64,000 nucleotides of DNA from an uncultured Akkermansia sp. (GCA_949296365.1 CASFPZ010000002.1:48336-112335), one strand, 5' to 3'; shown: positions 45,959 to 55,420, counted from the stretch's first letter. Notes: generated by a model not told the origin, from the letters alone. Numbers and translations: made by a program.

Positions 45959-47134
45959 ATGAAGTGGTCAGAATTGACAATAGCTCGGTTGGCATGCGCG
46001 TGTTTTTTTATATGTCCAGGGATAACCTATGGGGTTTTGACCTCGCGATTACCTGCCCTTAAAGCTCAGACTGGGGCAAGTGATGGGCAAATTGGCATGT
46101 TTTTGTTGAGTTTGGGTGGGGCTAGTCTTATAGCTTTATTCAGCAGCAGCTGGTTGATTTCGCAGTGGAATAGCCGTGTTGTGTTAAAAACTGGGACTGC
46201 GCTTTTACTTGTTTCGACAATTTTGGCGGGAGTATGTCATGAGCCCTTGCAGTTAACAGGAGTTTTTATCGTCTATGGATTGGGGACGGGATTAGTAGAT
46301 GTTTCGATGAACGTACAAGGGTTGCTAGTAGAACGCCGGTATAAAGAACCTAGTATGTCTCTGATGCATGCATTTTTTAGTTTGGGCGTTATTCTGGGGG
46401 CGTTGAGCGGATCATTGTTTGCAGCGTTAGAAATACCCTACTTACTTAATGCATTGTGCGCATTGGGTATTTATGCCTGTTGTTTACCTTGGGCTTCTCG
46501 AAGACTTCTCGCCGAGGTGCCAATGGGTTCCAATTGCCATCGAGAAGGCAGGAAGAATTCGTCGGGAGTCCCTTTCTTTGTTATTTTATGCGGTTTAGTA
46601 TCCATGATGGCCTATGCGGCGGAAGGTTCCGTGGCTGAGTGGGGGAGTTTGTTTTTACATAGTGTCAAAAATGCTCCTGAGGAGACTGCTGCATTGGTTT
46701 ATGCTGTGTTTTCTGCGGCAGCCTTAATATCTCGTTTGAGTGGAGACCGATTGAGAAAACAGTTCGGAGATTATTCCTTAGCATTAGGGGGAGCCATGAT
46801 GGCTGCGTGTGGCATGGCCTGTGTTTTATTTTCTTTGCACCCTGTCGCGTGTTTAGCTGGGTATACGATGATGGGGGTAGGGCTAGCTCCATTGGTTCCC
46901 ATGTTGTTTAGTCGTGCCGGTAGATGTCGTGGGGTAAGTGCAAGTAAGGCTAGTGCAATCGTATCGGTGTTGTCTTATAGCGGGATGTTGTTTTTCCCTC
47001 CATTGTTGGGGTTGCTGGCTAATGAACGAGGGCTTGAGAATGCATTGCTGGTTGTGTTGTGTTTGTGTGGTTTGTTGTGTGTCGGTTCATTCATTTTCTG
47101 GAGACCTCGACGTAGACGCCGGAGTGTGAAGTAA
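45959..47134 (+). CDS. MFS transporter (YbjJ/FucP-like)
   Basis: A 391-residue, approximately 12-span major facilitator protein. It begins MKWSELTIARLACACFFICP after a good Shine-Dalgarno (AGGAGA, 6 bases upstream). Features include GTGLVDVSMNVQGLLVERRY in the fourth/fifth-span region and a second-half segment GVGLAPLVPMLFSRAG, as in the YbjJ group. With the divergent MerR regulator it may export a drug or metabolite. Its C-terminus is basic (RRRRRSVK). Confidence 0.88.
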   Translation: MKWSELTIARLACACFFICPGITYGVLTSRLPALKAQTGASDGQIGMFLLSLGGASLIALFSSSWLISQWNSRVVLKTGTALLLVSTILAGVCHEPLQLTGVFIVYGLGTGLVDVSMNVQGLLVERRYKEPSMSLMHAFFSLGVILGALSGSLFAALEIPYLLNALCALGIYACCLPWASRRLLAEVPMGSNCHREGRKNSSGVPFFVILCGLVSMMAYAAEGSVAEWGSLFLHSVKNAPEETAALVYAVFSAAALISRLSGDRLRKQFGDYSLALGGAMMAACGMACVLFSLHPVACLAGYTMMGVGLAPLVPMLFSRAGRCRGVSASKASAIVSVLSYSGMLFFPPLLGLLANERGLENALLVVLCLCGLLCVGSFIFWRPRRRRRSVK

Positions 47135-47199
47135 TATTCAAGGCCAAGAGTCAACACGATGATTTTTTAGGTAGTCGTGTTGGCTCAAGAAAAATTGAT

Positions 47200-48230
47200 T
47201 TACGATCCTCCAATGGAGATTTTCATGACGCCATCGAGTTGACGTTCGAATAGGGTGTAGGCATGGTCGATATCCCTCAAAGCAAATTGATGAGTGGAGT
47301 GGTATCGATGTGGCCATCAGCGATGAGTTTTAGGATATCTGCGCAGTTGCATCCATCGACGCCTCCTGTTTTGAAGGTGAGGTTTTTGCCATACATTTCT
47401 GGCAATGGGAGGATTTGGGGGCGATCATACAAAGCGACAAGTGTGACGATGGCATTCGGGCGAGCTGCTTGCCATGCTAGCTGGAAACTCGATTGTGAAC
47501 CAGCGACGTCAAGAACTGAATCAGCTCCTCCGTGCTCACTATACTGAGAAACGCATTTGAGACATGTATTTGGGCTTGTGACGATAAGGTCGGGATAAAG
47601 ACGTTGAATGAATTGGCGGCGTTGTGCCGATTGTTCGCAAACGATGATTTGGCGTGGGTGATGGAGTCGGGCGCATTGCATGGTGCAAAAACCTGTTGGA
47701 CCTGCTCCGATGATGAGAACGGTATCGTCGGAAGTAATTTCTGCCAGCCTGGCAGCCCAAAATCCCGTAGCTAGGATGTCACCTACGAATAAGGCTTGCG
47801 AATCGCTGACGGAGTCGGGTATGCGGGTTAGTCCTTGGTCAGCAAAGGGGACGCGAACATATTCAGCCTGGCCGCCGTCGATGCGGCACCCCAAGGCCCA
47901 ACCTCCGTCAGGATGCGTACAGTTGTTAACATAACCTTTTTGGCAGAAGAAGCATGATCCGCAAAATGTTTCTACATTAACAACCACTCGATCTCCTGGG
48001 ACGACGGTACTAATGTCTTCTCCGATTTGCTCAACAATACCGACCATTTCGTGTCCCACGGTGATTCCTGGAACGGCTCTTGGAACGCTGCCGTGTTTAA
48101 TGTGCAGATCGCTGGTACAGATACTGCTCATGGTAACACGAACGATAGCGTCACGAGGATGTTGGAGTACAGGATAGGGCTTTTGAAGTAATTCAAATTG
48201 ATGGGGGGCTGTGTATGTGTAAGCAAACAT
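47200..48230 (-). pseudogene. Zinc-dependent alcohol dehydrogenase, frameshifted near the C-terminus
   Basis: The open frame 48230-47277 (317 codons) encodes a medium-chain dehydrogenase: catalytic zinc ligands CTSD and GHEMVG, structural zinc cluster CGSCFFCQKGYVNNC and the NAD-binding IIGAGPTG. It ends prematurely after DTTPLI. The missing end (FALRDIDHAYTLFERQLDGV then MKISIGGS) is encoded in another reverse frame down to 47200. Compared with the usual TTPLITHRF, about 7 bases are missing near 47288-47292. Activity may be lost, since this tail packs on the catalytic domain. A sequencing error is an alternative explanation. Confidence 0.8.
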
Positions 48231-48290
48231 AGAGGGTTGACCGAAAGTTAAAGTTTGTGAATGACCAAACGAAATGAATTGATATAGGAA

Positions 48291-49121
48291 TTAATTGAAT
48301 TCCTCCATATAGAGGCATTCTGGCAACTGGTTGAGCGAGGCTTTCTCATGATGGCTAGCTGCAAACAATGCGGTTGATAAGGCCTCCCCCTCTGTAGCGG
48401 TGACAGTGACTACAGAGACACGATGTTTCCCTGGTATATAATTAAACGTTTTGGGATGGATAATATGTTGGCGCCCCATGGTATTGTTGCCTGAGGTTGT
48501 AAGGCATTGGTTGTGCAGATTGTATGTGTAAAGAGCGTCGCCTTGTTGAGTTTCACCCATGCCGACGGGCCAACCCAAACCATTAGGATGATTTCCCCTA
48601 GCCATGATGGAACTGTTCCCAAAATTGAGCAGAGCATCTTCAACCCCTTCAATATCTAGAAGTTTTTTGCATGCATCAAGGGCGTATCCCTTGGCAAGTC
48701 CACCCAAATCCAGGATTAATCCGCAGTGCAGGCGAGTGATCGTGCGTTGTTTTTGATCGAGTTCCCAACAAGCCATTCGGTTGGTTAATGTCTTGTCGGA
48801 TTGAATAGCAATATCAAATAATCCGTTGGTTTTCTGATGCCATTGGCGGGCTAGTTCTAGGATGTTAAACATATCCTGAGAAATGGAAACAGGGAAATCA
48901 ATTGCTGCTGAGTTGATGGCAGATAATTCACTTTGCGAATCAAAGCGATTGAATAGAGTCTCGAGACGTTGTGTCTCCATGAGAATGAGAGAGGCCAGGT
49001 TTTCGGCTTGTTCTGAGGATTGGTTACAAAATAGAAGATCCATCCTAGAATGCATGACAGAAAACCATGCATAATTAATAGTTGAACCATTAGGTAATTC
49101 TTTGTGGATAACTGGAATCAT
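48291..49121 (-). CDS. apbE: ApbE-like FAD:protein FMN transferase
   Basis: The 276-residue protein shows the ApbE pattern: LETLFNRFDSQSELSAIN, FDIAI, LDLGGLAKGYALDACKKLL, ALLNFGNSSIMARG and a C-terminal VTVTATEGEALSTALFA. The family attaches FMN to threonines of partner proteins such as Rnf/Nqr subunits. No signal peptide or lipobox is evident, so it would act in the cytoplasm unless exported unconventionally. No flavoprotein partner is adjacent. Confidence 0.85.
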   Translation of the reverse strand: MIPVIHKELPNGSTINYAWFSVMHSRMDLLFCNQSSEQAENLASLILMETQRLETLFNRFDSQSELSAINSAAIDFPVSISQDMFNILELARQWHQKTNGLFDIAIQSDKTLTNRMACWELDQKQRTITRLHCGLILDLGGLAKGYALDACKKLLDIEGVEDALLNFGNSSIMARGNHPNGLGWPVGMGETQQGDALYTYNLHNQCLTTSGNNTMGRQHIIHPKTFNYIPGKHRVSVVTVTATEGEALSTALFAASHHEKASLNQLPECLYMEEFN

Positions 49122-49145
49122 GAAACAACCATCTCGAGAATTTTC

Positions 49146-49191
49146 ATAAAAAAAAGCGGATGGAAAAGGCCTTTGCTACAACCATCCGCTT
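49146..49191 (-). terminator. Rho-independent terminator after DUF1080 gene
   Basis: A 10-bp perfect stem (49182-49191 and 49154-49163) is followed on the reverse strand by a T-run. It lies 31 bases past the DUF1080 stop codon. Confidence 0.88.
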
Positions 49192-49221
49192 GAATGACAA
49201 TAGGGTGTCGACTAACTCAGT

Positions 49222-50586
49222 TTAGTCAAGTTCTCTGAGCTTAATGTTTTTGAAGGAAACTTCGTCCCCATGGTCTTGAAGAAGAATGTTCCCTTCTTGG
49301 GCTTCGCCGAAATTGGGCCATACTTTATACTTACTGCCGGCGACAAGATCTTTCCACGCCTTGTTACCACGGGTGTATTCAATGAGTTTTTTACCATTGA
49401 GCCAATGTTCGACATGATTGCCTTTGACGACGATTCGGGCCGTATTCCAGCCTTTCTTGTTAAATGGTTTTTTCTCAGGAGCCGGGATAAGGTCGTAGAG
49501 AGAACCCAATTTGCGGTTACCGTTTTTGCCTAACTTGGCATCAGGGTGTTTCTGGTCGTCGAGAATCTGAAATTCACAGCCGATTGAGGAACCGGCGCCT
49601 TTGTTCAACTCGGTGTCGACAAAATACTTGATGCCGCTATTAGCTCCTTCGGTAATGCGGAAGTCTACCGTTAACTCGAAGTTCTTGTATTTTTTTACTG
49701 TGACGATATCGCCTCCGTTGGCAGATTCGGCGCCGCCGGATTTGATAACTTTCAAAATCCCTTGTTTCTGATCGATTGCCCAGCCTTTATCTGGGAATTT
49801 GTCTAACTTGGCGCCACGCCAACCGTTGGTCGTTTGTCCGTCCCAGAGGAGCTTCCAACCATGAGCTGCTTCACGTGGCGAGAGGTAATTATCAATCAAG
49901 TTGATTTGAGGGATTTCTCCTTTGTCAGGCGTGGCTTTTTCTGCCAGATTTTCAGTTGCGATACGGATGTTTTTCCAAGAGATCGTTTTGTTCTCGAGTT
50001 TTTTGTTGCCGCCAATACCATGTACTTGCAGAGCAATGAACCCTTCGAGAGTCTTGTTGTCAAGCAAATTGGCGCAAGGAGTCCCATTCAACCAAGTGCG
50101 AAGTGAGTTGCCAATGGCTTCAATGCGAACTTTATTCCATTCTCCTGCTTTGAATGCATTCTTGGCCGCTGGATTTTGACTCAATGGATAGAGCCAACCT
50201 CGCCTGGCTTCATCGTAGATGCCGGCGCTCCAGGCACGCTTTGAAGTATCAATTTCACACTGATATCCATGGACTCGTCCGTTGTTGTATTCTGGGTAAC
50301 TTTCGCTCCGGAATTGAACGCCGGAGTTGAGCCCATCGTCAACCTTGTATTCGTATTCAAGGATGAAATCCTTGTAGGTATTTTTAGTCGCCAGGAAGGA
50401 ATTCGGAGTATGTGTTTTGCTGACGCCTACGATGGCTCCGTCTTCAACTTTGAAGATGGCTGAACCATTGAGTGGTCGCCAATTGGAGAGGTCTTTCCCA
50501 TTAAAAAGAGGAGTCCATTCTCCAGCTGAAGCCCCAAACAAGAGGCATGCTGCATAGGCAGCTACAGTGATGTAATGCGATTTCAT
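49222..50586 (-). CDS. Secreted protein with two DUF1080 (3-keto-disaccharide hydrolase) domains
   Basis: A 454-residue protein with a signal peptide ([22 protein letters not shown]) and two LamG-like DUF1080 domains (about 22-210 and 238-452). Each starts with the family pattern: [15 protein letters not shown] and [15 protein letters not shown]. Other shared segments are GVQFRSE/GIKYFVD and [22 protein letters not shown]. Some family members hydrolyse 3-keto-glycosides. It is the last gene of an operon with an exported oxidoreductase, consistent with oxidation-then-cleavage of sugars. Confidence 0.9.
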   Translation of the reverse strand: MKSHYITVAAYAACLLFGASAGEWTPLFNGKDLSNWRPLNGSAIFKVEDGAIVGVSKTHTPNSFLATKNTYKDFILEYEYKVDDGLNSGVQFRSESYPEYNNGRVHGYQCEIDTSKRAWSAGIYDEARRGWLYPLSQNPAAKNAFKAGEWNKVRIEAIGNSLRTWLNGTPCANLLDNKTLEGFIALQVHGIGGNKKLENKTISWKNIRIATENLAEKATPDKGEIPQINLIDNYLSPREAAHGWKLLWDGQTTNGWRGAKLDKFPDKGWAIDQKQGILKVIKSGGAESANGGDIVTVKKYKNFELTVDFRITEGANSGIKYFVDTELNKGAGSSIGCEFQILDDQKHPDAKLGKNGNRKLGSLYDLIPAPEKKPFNKKGWNTARIVVKGNHVEHWLNGKKLIEYTRGNKAWKDLVAGSKYKVWPNFGEAQEGNILLQDHGDEVSFKNIKLRELD

Positions 50587-50649
50587 TGTTGTGTGTGGTA
50601 TTGTAGATAGAAGAAAGAAAAAGGGAGGGTGAAAACAATCGCTCAGGAG

Positions 50650-50907
50650 TCAATTGTCGTTTTTGCCTTTAAAAGGTAAAAATAACAAAAAAATAATCGC
50701 TCTGACAACAAGTTGAAAAAACAAGATGATGGCATAAAGAATGAGCGTGATGAGGCAGATAAATGGCAACATCGTGAAAAGCTCGGACCATGGCGCCTCA
50801 TAATAAGTGATTGAGTAAACATTGAAGGAAAAGGCCGCCACAAAACAGGCGAGTAAAATTCCCAGTTCGATCAATTGACGTTGTTTGGTAATGACAAAAT
50901 CTTTCAT
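50650..50907 (-). CDS. Small two-span membrane protein
   Basis: An 85-residue protein with membrane segments at about 11-32 (IELGILLACFVAAFSFNVYS) and 45-76 (LPFICLITLILYAIILFFQLV). Its ATG overlaps the stop of the upstream oxidoreductase gene by four bases (ATGA), so expression is coupled. The function is unknown. Confidence 0.75.
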   Translation of the reverse strand: MKDFVITKQRQLIELGILLACFVAAFSFNVYSITYYEAPWSELFTMLPFICLITLILYAIILFFQLVVRAIIFLLFLPFKGKNDN

Positions 50908-52193
50908 AAAGATTGTTCAGAGTTAGAAACTGGAGCCTGATGGTTAAGATAATCGATTTTATATTGATCTGGGAATGTAATGACCCGTTGTTCCTCCATC
51001 GCTTGGTGCCCTAACAAGCACAACATACTAGAATAGTAGCCTTCTTCAATGAGCGTAGGTACTCGCTTGCCGGTGATAACTGATTCGACAAAGGCGTTCA
51101 AAAGTAGGTCGGAACCATCGGTTTTGGCTGGTTTATCAAGAATGAATTCTCCTTTGTTGGCTTTGGCCGTTTCTGGAGCCCAACTGGCTCCTGCAAATGG
51201 TACGGCCTCAAACAAATTGCGCTCCATCTTGTTGATCATCCTCAGAATAGCTTCCGCTGGTTTGGGATTTTCTAGATAATATTTTCCTTTCTCGGGTTCG
51301 ATGGTTCCTTTCTTACACAAGATCTGCTCTTCCAAACCATAGAATCTATTGGAATTAGTACTGGCAAAACTCATATTGACTCCGTTGTCATACATGTAAA
51401 TAACATGGACATCGTCGTAAACTTCCCGCCCGTCTTTGCGGTCGACGATGGCGCCAAAACCGGCAATTTTATTGGGAATGGACTTCATGACCCAATTGCC
51501 AACCTGGATTTGGTGGCTACCTAATTCTGTCATCAGCCCTCGAGAATATTCTTTATAAAGACGCCAGTTGATTTTGCGTTCTAACTCTGGCGAAGGGACT
51601 GGCCGACGCCAATCCGCATTGCGATCCCAAAAGGTTCGGATACATTGAACTGGCCCAAATTCTCCTTTGTGAATTCGATTCATGATGGAGATGTACGTGG
51701 GATCGTAGAGGCGTTGGTGGCCAATGAACATGACGCGGTCGCATTTCTTATAGGCCTGATACATTGCTAACACCTCGTCTTTATCAATAGAAAGAGCTTT
51801 TTCAACAAAGGCGTGTTTTCCCGCAGCAAATGCATCAATGAGCATAGGTGCATGCAAATAGGGCGGTGTCGCAATGACTACTGCATCAATGTCCTTGTCT
51901 TCCAGAAGCTTCCGATAATCAGAATAGGTCTTAGCTTGGGGCGCTAGCTTCAATCCTGCTTTCAAACTGGGCTCATAATCATCACATAGAGCTACAATTT
52001 GCGCTTTGGGATTACGAATGAGCCAGTTCATGAGATACCTCCCTCGCGATCCCGGTCCAATAATGCCGAGTCGGGCAACCGATCCGATGGTTTCTACCTC
52101 TTGAGCAAAGGCGCTGAACCAGGGACAAGCAGCCAGGAGAGAGGCGCTAAGAAAGGCTTTTCCTGTATTTTGAACGAATTCTCTTCGGTTCAT
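50904..52193 (-). CDS. Tat-exported Gfo/Idh/MocA family oxidoreductase
   Basis: A 429-residue protein starting MNRREFVQNTGKAFLSASLL, a twin-arginine signal. The NAD(P)-binding Rossmann motif is GIIGPGSRGR. The conserved EKALS, with the usual catalytic-region lysine (FVEKALSIDKDE), and a GFO_IDH C-terminal fold with ELGSHQIQVGNWV follow. Related Tat-exported members act on sugars, including the GH109 glycosidases of Akkermansia. Operon partners are a small membrane protein and a DUF1080 protein. Confidence 0.88.
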   Translation of the reverse strand: MNRREFVQNTGKAFLSASLLAACPWFSAFAQEVETIGSVARLGIIGPGSRGRYLMNWLIRNPKAQIVALCDDYEPSLKAGLKLAPQAKTYSDYRKLLEDKDIDAVVIATPPYLHAPMLIDAFAAGKHAFVEKALSIDKDEVLAMYQAYKKCDRVMFIGHQRLYDPTYISIMNRIHKGEFGPVQCIRTFWDRNADWRRPVPSPELERKINWRLYKEYSRGLMTELGSHQIQVGNWVMKSIPNKIAGFGAIVDRKDGREVYDDVHVIYMYDNGVNMSFASTNSNRFYGLEEQILCKKGTIEPEKGKYYLENPKPAEAILRMINKMERNLFEAVPFAGASWAPETAKANKGEFILDKPAKTDGSDLLLNAFVESVITGKRVPTLIEEGYYSSMLCLLGHQAMEEQRVITFPDQYKIDYLNHQAPVSNSEQSL

Positions 52194-52311
52194 GTGTGTC
52201 GGTAAAAAAATTTCTTTTGAAAGATTAAACGTTCTTGAATAGGAAATTCTTTCACATGAACATCATAAAATGAAAAAAACAGGCCTCATCCTCTCAAAAA
52301 TAAACACGTAG

Positions 52312-52370
52312 ATAAAAAATCGCAGCATTTTCACACTGTGTTCCTGAAAGGTTGTGTGAAACATGCTGCG
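52312..52370 (-). terminator. Long rho-independent terminator after the Pro-rich protein gene
   Basis: A 16-bp stem with a single bulged C (52321-52336 and 52354-52370) and a 17-base loop is followed on the reverse strand by a T-run. It lies 24 bases past the stop of the secreted protein gene and upstream of the oxidoreductase operon. Confidence 0.88.
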
Positions 52371-52394
52371 AGTGGGATGATCTAAATTCCGTGC

Positions 52395-52913
52395 TTAGCG
52401 ATCGTGGTGATGACCTCTTCTAGGAGGCGGAGCGGGCCGAAAAGCTCCAGGTCCTGGATGTTTTGGTCGCGGTGGACGTTGCATTCTAGGAGGAGGTCCG
52501 GGCCGATGAAATCCTGGATGGTGGGGCCCTCCGGGACGAGGCGGTGGCATTGGGCGAAACCTGGGTGGAGGAAGCGGACGTGGATAAGCGCATCGGAGTA
52601 CTCCCGTTGGCCATATGTAACTGCCACGGTAATAAGCTGCTGGAGCCCATGGCGGCACGTAGCATCCCCGGACGATTCCTGCTGTTGTTAAAATAGGGAG
52701 TCCTGATGCCGAATAAGCATAGATAGGAAATCCCGCTGTTGTATACCCCCATATGGGGAATCCGCAAGAATCATAACGAACTGTAATGGCCCCCCCTCCA
52801 GTATGGGCGCCAATGGCAATGGTGAAGCTAGCATGTGCTTCCGGGGCTAGTACGCTGACTCCTAGCAATAGGCTAGACAATACTGTAATGATCCATGTCG
52901 ATTTCTTGTTCAT
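52395..52913 (-). CDS. Small secreted Pro/His-rich protein
   Basis: The start MNKKSTWIITVLSSLLLG at 52913 begins a signal peptide with likely cleavage after EAHA; upstream in-frame codons are ignored. The 172-residue protein has a short repeat region of about ten-residue units (GFPIWGYTTA, GFPIYAYSAS, GLPILTTAG). It ends in about 70 residues rich in Pro, Arg, His and Gly. No enzymatic domain is seen; surface or metal binding is possible. A terminator isolates it from the oxidoreductase operon. Confidence 0.75.
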   Translation of the reverse strand: MNKKSTWIITVLSSLLLGVSVLAPEAHASFTIAIGAHTGGGAITVRYDSCGFPIWGYTTAGFPIYAYSASGLPILTTAGIVRGCYVPPWAPAAYYRGSYIWPTGVLRCAYPRPLPPPRFRPMPPPRPGGPHHPGFHRPGPPPRMQRPPRPKHPGPGAFRPAPPPRRGHHHDR

Positions 52914-52986
52914 GATGTTATGTGTGGTGAGAGTAAGAACGGATAAAAATAAGACAATCGAAATGGATAAAATGTTGAACGTATGA

Positions 52987-53025
52987 TAAAAAAGTGGATT
53001 CCTCATACCATGCCGATGAGGAATC
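52987..53025 (-). terminator. Rho-independent terminator of the tryptophanase-like gene
   Basis: A perfect 10-bp stem (52997-53006 and 53016-53025) is followed on the reverse strand by CACTTTTTT. It lies 50 bases past the stop. Confidence 0.88.
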
Positions 53026-53075
53026 CTCTGTGCTAAATTATTTATATCGTGCTGATTATCAACGCGATATTCGAT

Positions 53076-54539
53076 TTATAGACTTTGGCCGAAATCTTGA
53101 CGGAATTTGGCAGCAAGTTTGTCGGGCCAATCAGAAGTTGGTTTGAGCCGCCCCATGAAGAAACGAAGAACTGGCGGTTCTTCGACGAATTCGAGCCCTC
53201 CAATCAGGTCTCTATTGTCATAGAGCCACTTCATACGGTCGATGACATATCGGATTTGAGAGAGGGTGAAAACTCGTCTTGGGAAGGCAAGTCGAAGAAG
53301 CTCTACATTAGCAGGGACATCGTTACCTTGTTCATCGCGAACGCTGGAAATTGTTCCTCGTTCCATACCGCGAACTCCGGAAGCGATAAAGAATGCTGCC
53401 GCAAGAGCTCCAGCGGGATATTGCGACTGAGGAATGTGCGGTAAGAACGAACCTGCGTCGATGTGGGCCCCTAATCCGCCTGCTGGTGTGACGCAAGGAA
53501 TGCCCAGGCGAACCATTTCTCGGATAAAATACTCAATGAAGGATGGGCTTTGTGAGATAACGGTTTCATCCGTGGTTTCATACAAACCTACTGCCATGGC
53601 TTCGATTTCGCGGACAGAGATACCGCCGTAGGTGAGGAACCCTTCGAAAAGTGGGATGAGGTGCTGCATCTCCTTAATAATGTCCAAATTATTGGTGCAG
53701 ATGCCGCCCCCACGCGCTGAAGATACTTTGCGAGCCGAAAAGTAGACAATGTCTGCTAGTTCACACATTGTCTTCAGAATCTCCGCACAGGAGGAATTTT
53801 TGAATTCAGCTTCGCGGGTTTTGACAAAATAAGCGTTTTCGCCAATGAGCGAAGCATCCAGGACGAGCCGAAGCCCGAATTCATCGCAAACGGCACGAAC
53901 TTCACGAAGGTTGGCAATTGAGAATGGTTGGCCTCCAATGAGATTGGTGGAAGCCTCCATGCGGACAAATGGAATTTTATCAACTCCATAGAGAGAAATG
54001 CAGTCGCGGAGTTTGGCAATATCCATGTTGCCTTTGAATGGATTGTCACTGGCTAGTTGTAGGGCTTCGTCAGCTACAAGTTCTTCAATTTTGCCTCCAT
54101 TGAGGTCGATGAGGGCATGAGTCGTCGTGAAATGATAGTTCATCGGTACGACATCCCCGGGCTTTACATAGGCATGAGCGAGAATATTTTCAGCGGCACG
54201 CCCTTGGTGGGCTGGCAGTAAGTACTTTTTCCCGAAGACTTCCTTAACTGCTTCTTCAAGCCGCGCAAAACTTTGAGAACCTGCATAAGCATCGTCAGCG
54301 CGGAGCATTGCGGCAATTTGGTTGTCGCTCATGGCATTGACTCCCGAATCTGTCAACATGTCCAAATACACGTCGCGAGTACTGAGCTGGAATGTATTGT
54401 ATCCTGCTTCTCCAATGGCTGCTAACCGTCTTTCAACTGGAACAAGGTATAACTTTTGGACAACACGTACTTTGTGGAGCTCAAGAGGTATTTGTTCCCC
54501 TGTGTAAAATTGGACTACGTTGGATGTTTGTTGATTCAT
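53076..54539 (-). CDS. Tryptophanase / tyrosine phenol-lyase family PLP enzyme
   Basis: Start MNQQTSNVVQFYTGEQIPLE at 54539; 487 residues. Family landmarks: LTDSGVNAMSD, DAYAGSQSF, THQGR-like PAHQGRAAEN, FTTTH, STNLIGGQPFSIANL, PLP lysine K271 (SARK) and GVRGMERGTIS. The order of motifs favours the tyrosine phenol-lyase branch, but L231 replaces the Arg that contacts the cofactor O3' in that family (C. freundii R217), and the usual GGHA is GGLG. The substrate therefore cannot be assigned; a different beta-elimination may be catalysed. No tnaC-like leader or permease is adjacent. Confidence 0.85.
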   Translation of the reverse strand: MNQQTSNVVQFYTGEQIPLELHKVRVVQKLYLVPVERRLAAIGEAGYNTFQLSTRDVYLDMLTDSGVNAMSDNQIAAMLRADDAYAGSQSFARLEEAVKEVFGKKYLLPAHQGRAAENILAHAYVKPGDVVPMNYHFTTTHALIDLNGGKIEELVADEALQLASDNPFKGNMDIAKLRDCISLYGVDKIPFVRMEASTNLIGGQPFSIANLREVRAVCDEFGLRLVLDASLIGENAYFVKTREAEFKNSSCAEILKTMCELADIVYFSARKVSSARGGGICTNNLDIIKEMQHLIPLFEGFLTYGGISVREIEAMAVGLYETTDETVISQSPSFIEYFIREMVRLGIPCVTPAGGLGAHIDAGSFLPHIPQSQYPAGALAAAFFIASGVRGMERGTISSVRDEQGNDVPANVELLRLAFPRRVFTLSQIRYVIDRMKWLYDNRDLIGGLEFVEEPPVLRFFMGRLKPTSDWPDKLAAKFRQDFGQSL

Positions 54540-54692
54540 GTGTAGATAAAAAGAAAGTAAAACTCTAGCATTTTGAATAGTGAGCTCAATCATAAAATGC
54601 GCATGTAAATTGAATTAGTAGTTTTATTGAAAGATAAAAAAGAAAGAAGGAATAAAACAGGAAAAGGCTGACAAAGAAGATGAGAATTATTC

Positions 54693-54720
54693 TTGAATTA
54701 GAAAAAAAATCGAGTAAAGT
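54693..54720 (+). promoter_or_regulatory. Candidate promoter of dksA-like/rpmG/rpsR operon
   Basis: TTGAAT (54693-54698) and TAAAGT (54715-54720) are 16 bases apart with an A-rich spacer, about 65 bases upstream of the first start codon. Moderate match only. Confidence 0.4.
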
Positions 54721-54786
54721 GCCAGACAATGGCCGAAGGGCGGTCGCTATATTATTTATCGAACAAAAAACCTGACATCAATTACC

Positions 54787-55386
54787 ATGGCAACTTCGCA
54801 GGATTCAAAAAACAAAACAAATAAAATGGATCCCCCTGGGAAGGGGAATGCCCAAACCGGTAAGAATGCATTGCCTCCTGCTATGATCAAGGCGATGGAG
54901 GAACTGAAAAAAAATGAGGAATGGCAAAGATTTGTGGAGGTACAGCGGCAACATTTGTTAGACTTGAGAGATAACATTCTCGATTCGATGCACGGCGTGA
55001 CGCGAGATACATTGAAAACGCATCCAGAGGGTAGCGAGGCGTCTGGCGCTGGAGAACACCATGCTGACGCTGGGAGCGATGCTTACGATCGAGACTTTGC
55101 GTTGAGTCTATTGGCCAATGGACAAAATGCTTTGGCTGAAGTGGAAGAAGCCCTAAGGCGCATCGAGTTGGGTACATATGGGATTTGCGAAATGTCGTTC
55201 AAACCTATTCCCATCCCCAGGCTTGAGGCTATTCCTTTTGCTCGGTTGACGGTTGAGTGCCAAGCTAAATGGGAAAAGGAAAAAGGACGAAGCACGAAAT
55301 TTACTTCTCGCGACACAATCGGATTTTCCGGAAATATGCAAAATGATCCAGAATTTACAGTTCCGCTTGACGAAGACGAAGAATAG
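54787..55386 (+). CDS. DksA/TraR family protein with degenerate zinc finger
   Basis: A 199-residue protein: Lys/Pro-rich N-terminus, a long coiled coil (about 35-120) and the DksA C-terminal finger region (YGICEMSFKPIPIPRLEAIP ... VECQAKW). Only two of the four zinc Cys remain (in GICE and VECQ); Met/Ser and Thr-type residues replace the others. DksA proteins act in the secondary channel of RNA polymerase, and some non-zinc forms retain function. It heads an operon with rpmG and rpsR. Confidence 0.85.
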   Translation: MATSQDSKNKTNKMDPPGKGNAQTGKNALPPAMIKAMEELKKNEEWQRFVEVQRQHLLDLRDNILDSMHGVTRDTLKTHPEGSEASGAGEHHADAGSDAYDRDFALSLLANGQNALAEVEEALRRIELGTYGICEMSFKPIPIPRLEAIPFARLTVECQAKWEKEKGRSTKFTSRDTIGFSGNMQNDPEFTVPLDEDEE

Positions 55387-55420
55387 TGTATAAACCCCTC
55401 TCCCGAAACTTTTATTCATC

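Noticed and set aside
54540..54786. Possible tnaC-like leader peptide upstream of the tryptophanase-like gene
   Set aside because: Searched for a short Trp-containing ORF with a following Rho-loading region; none convincing was found.
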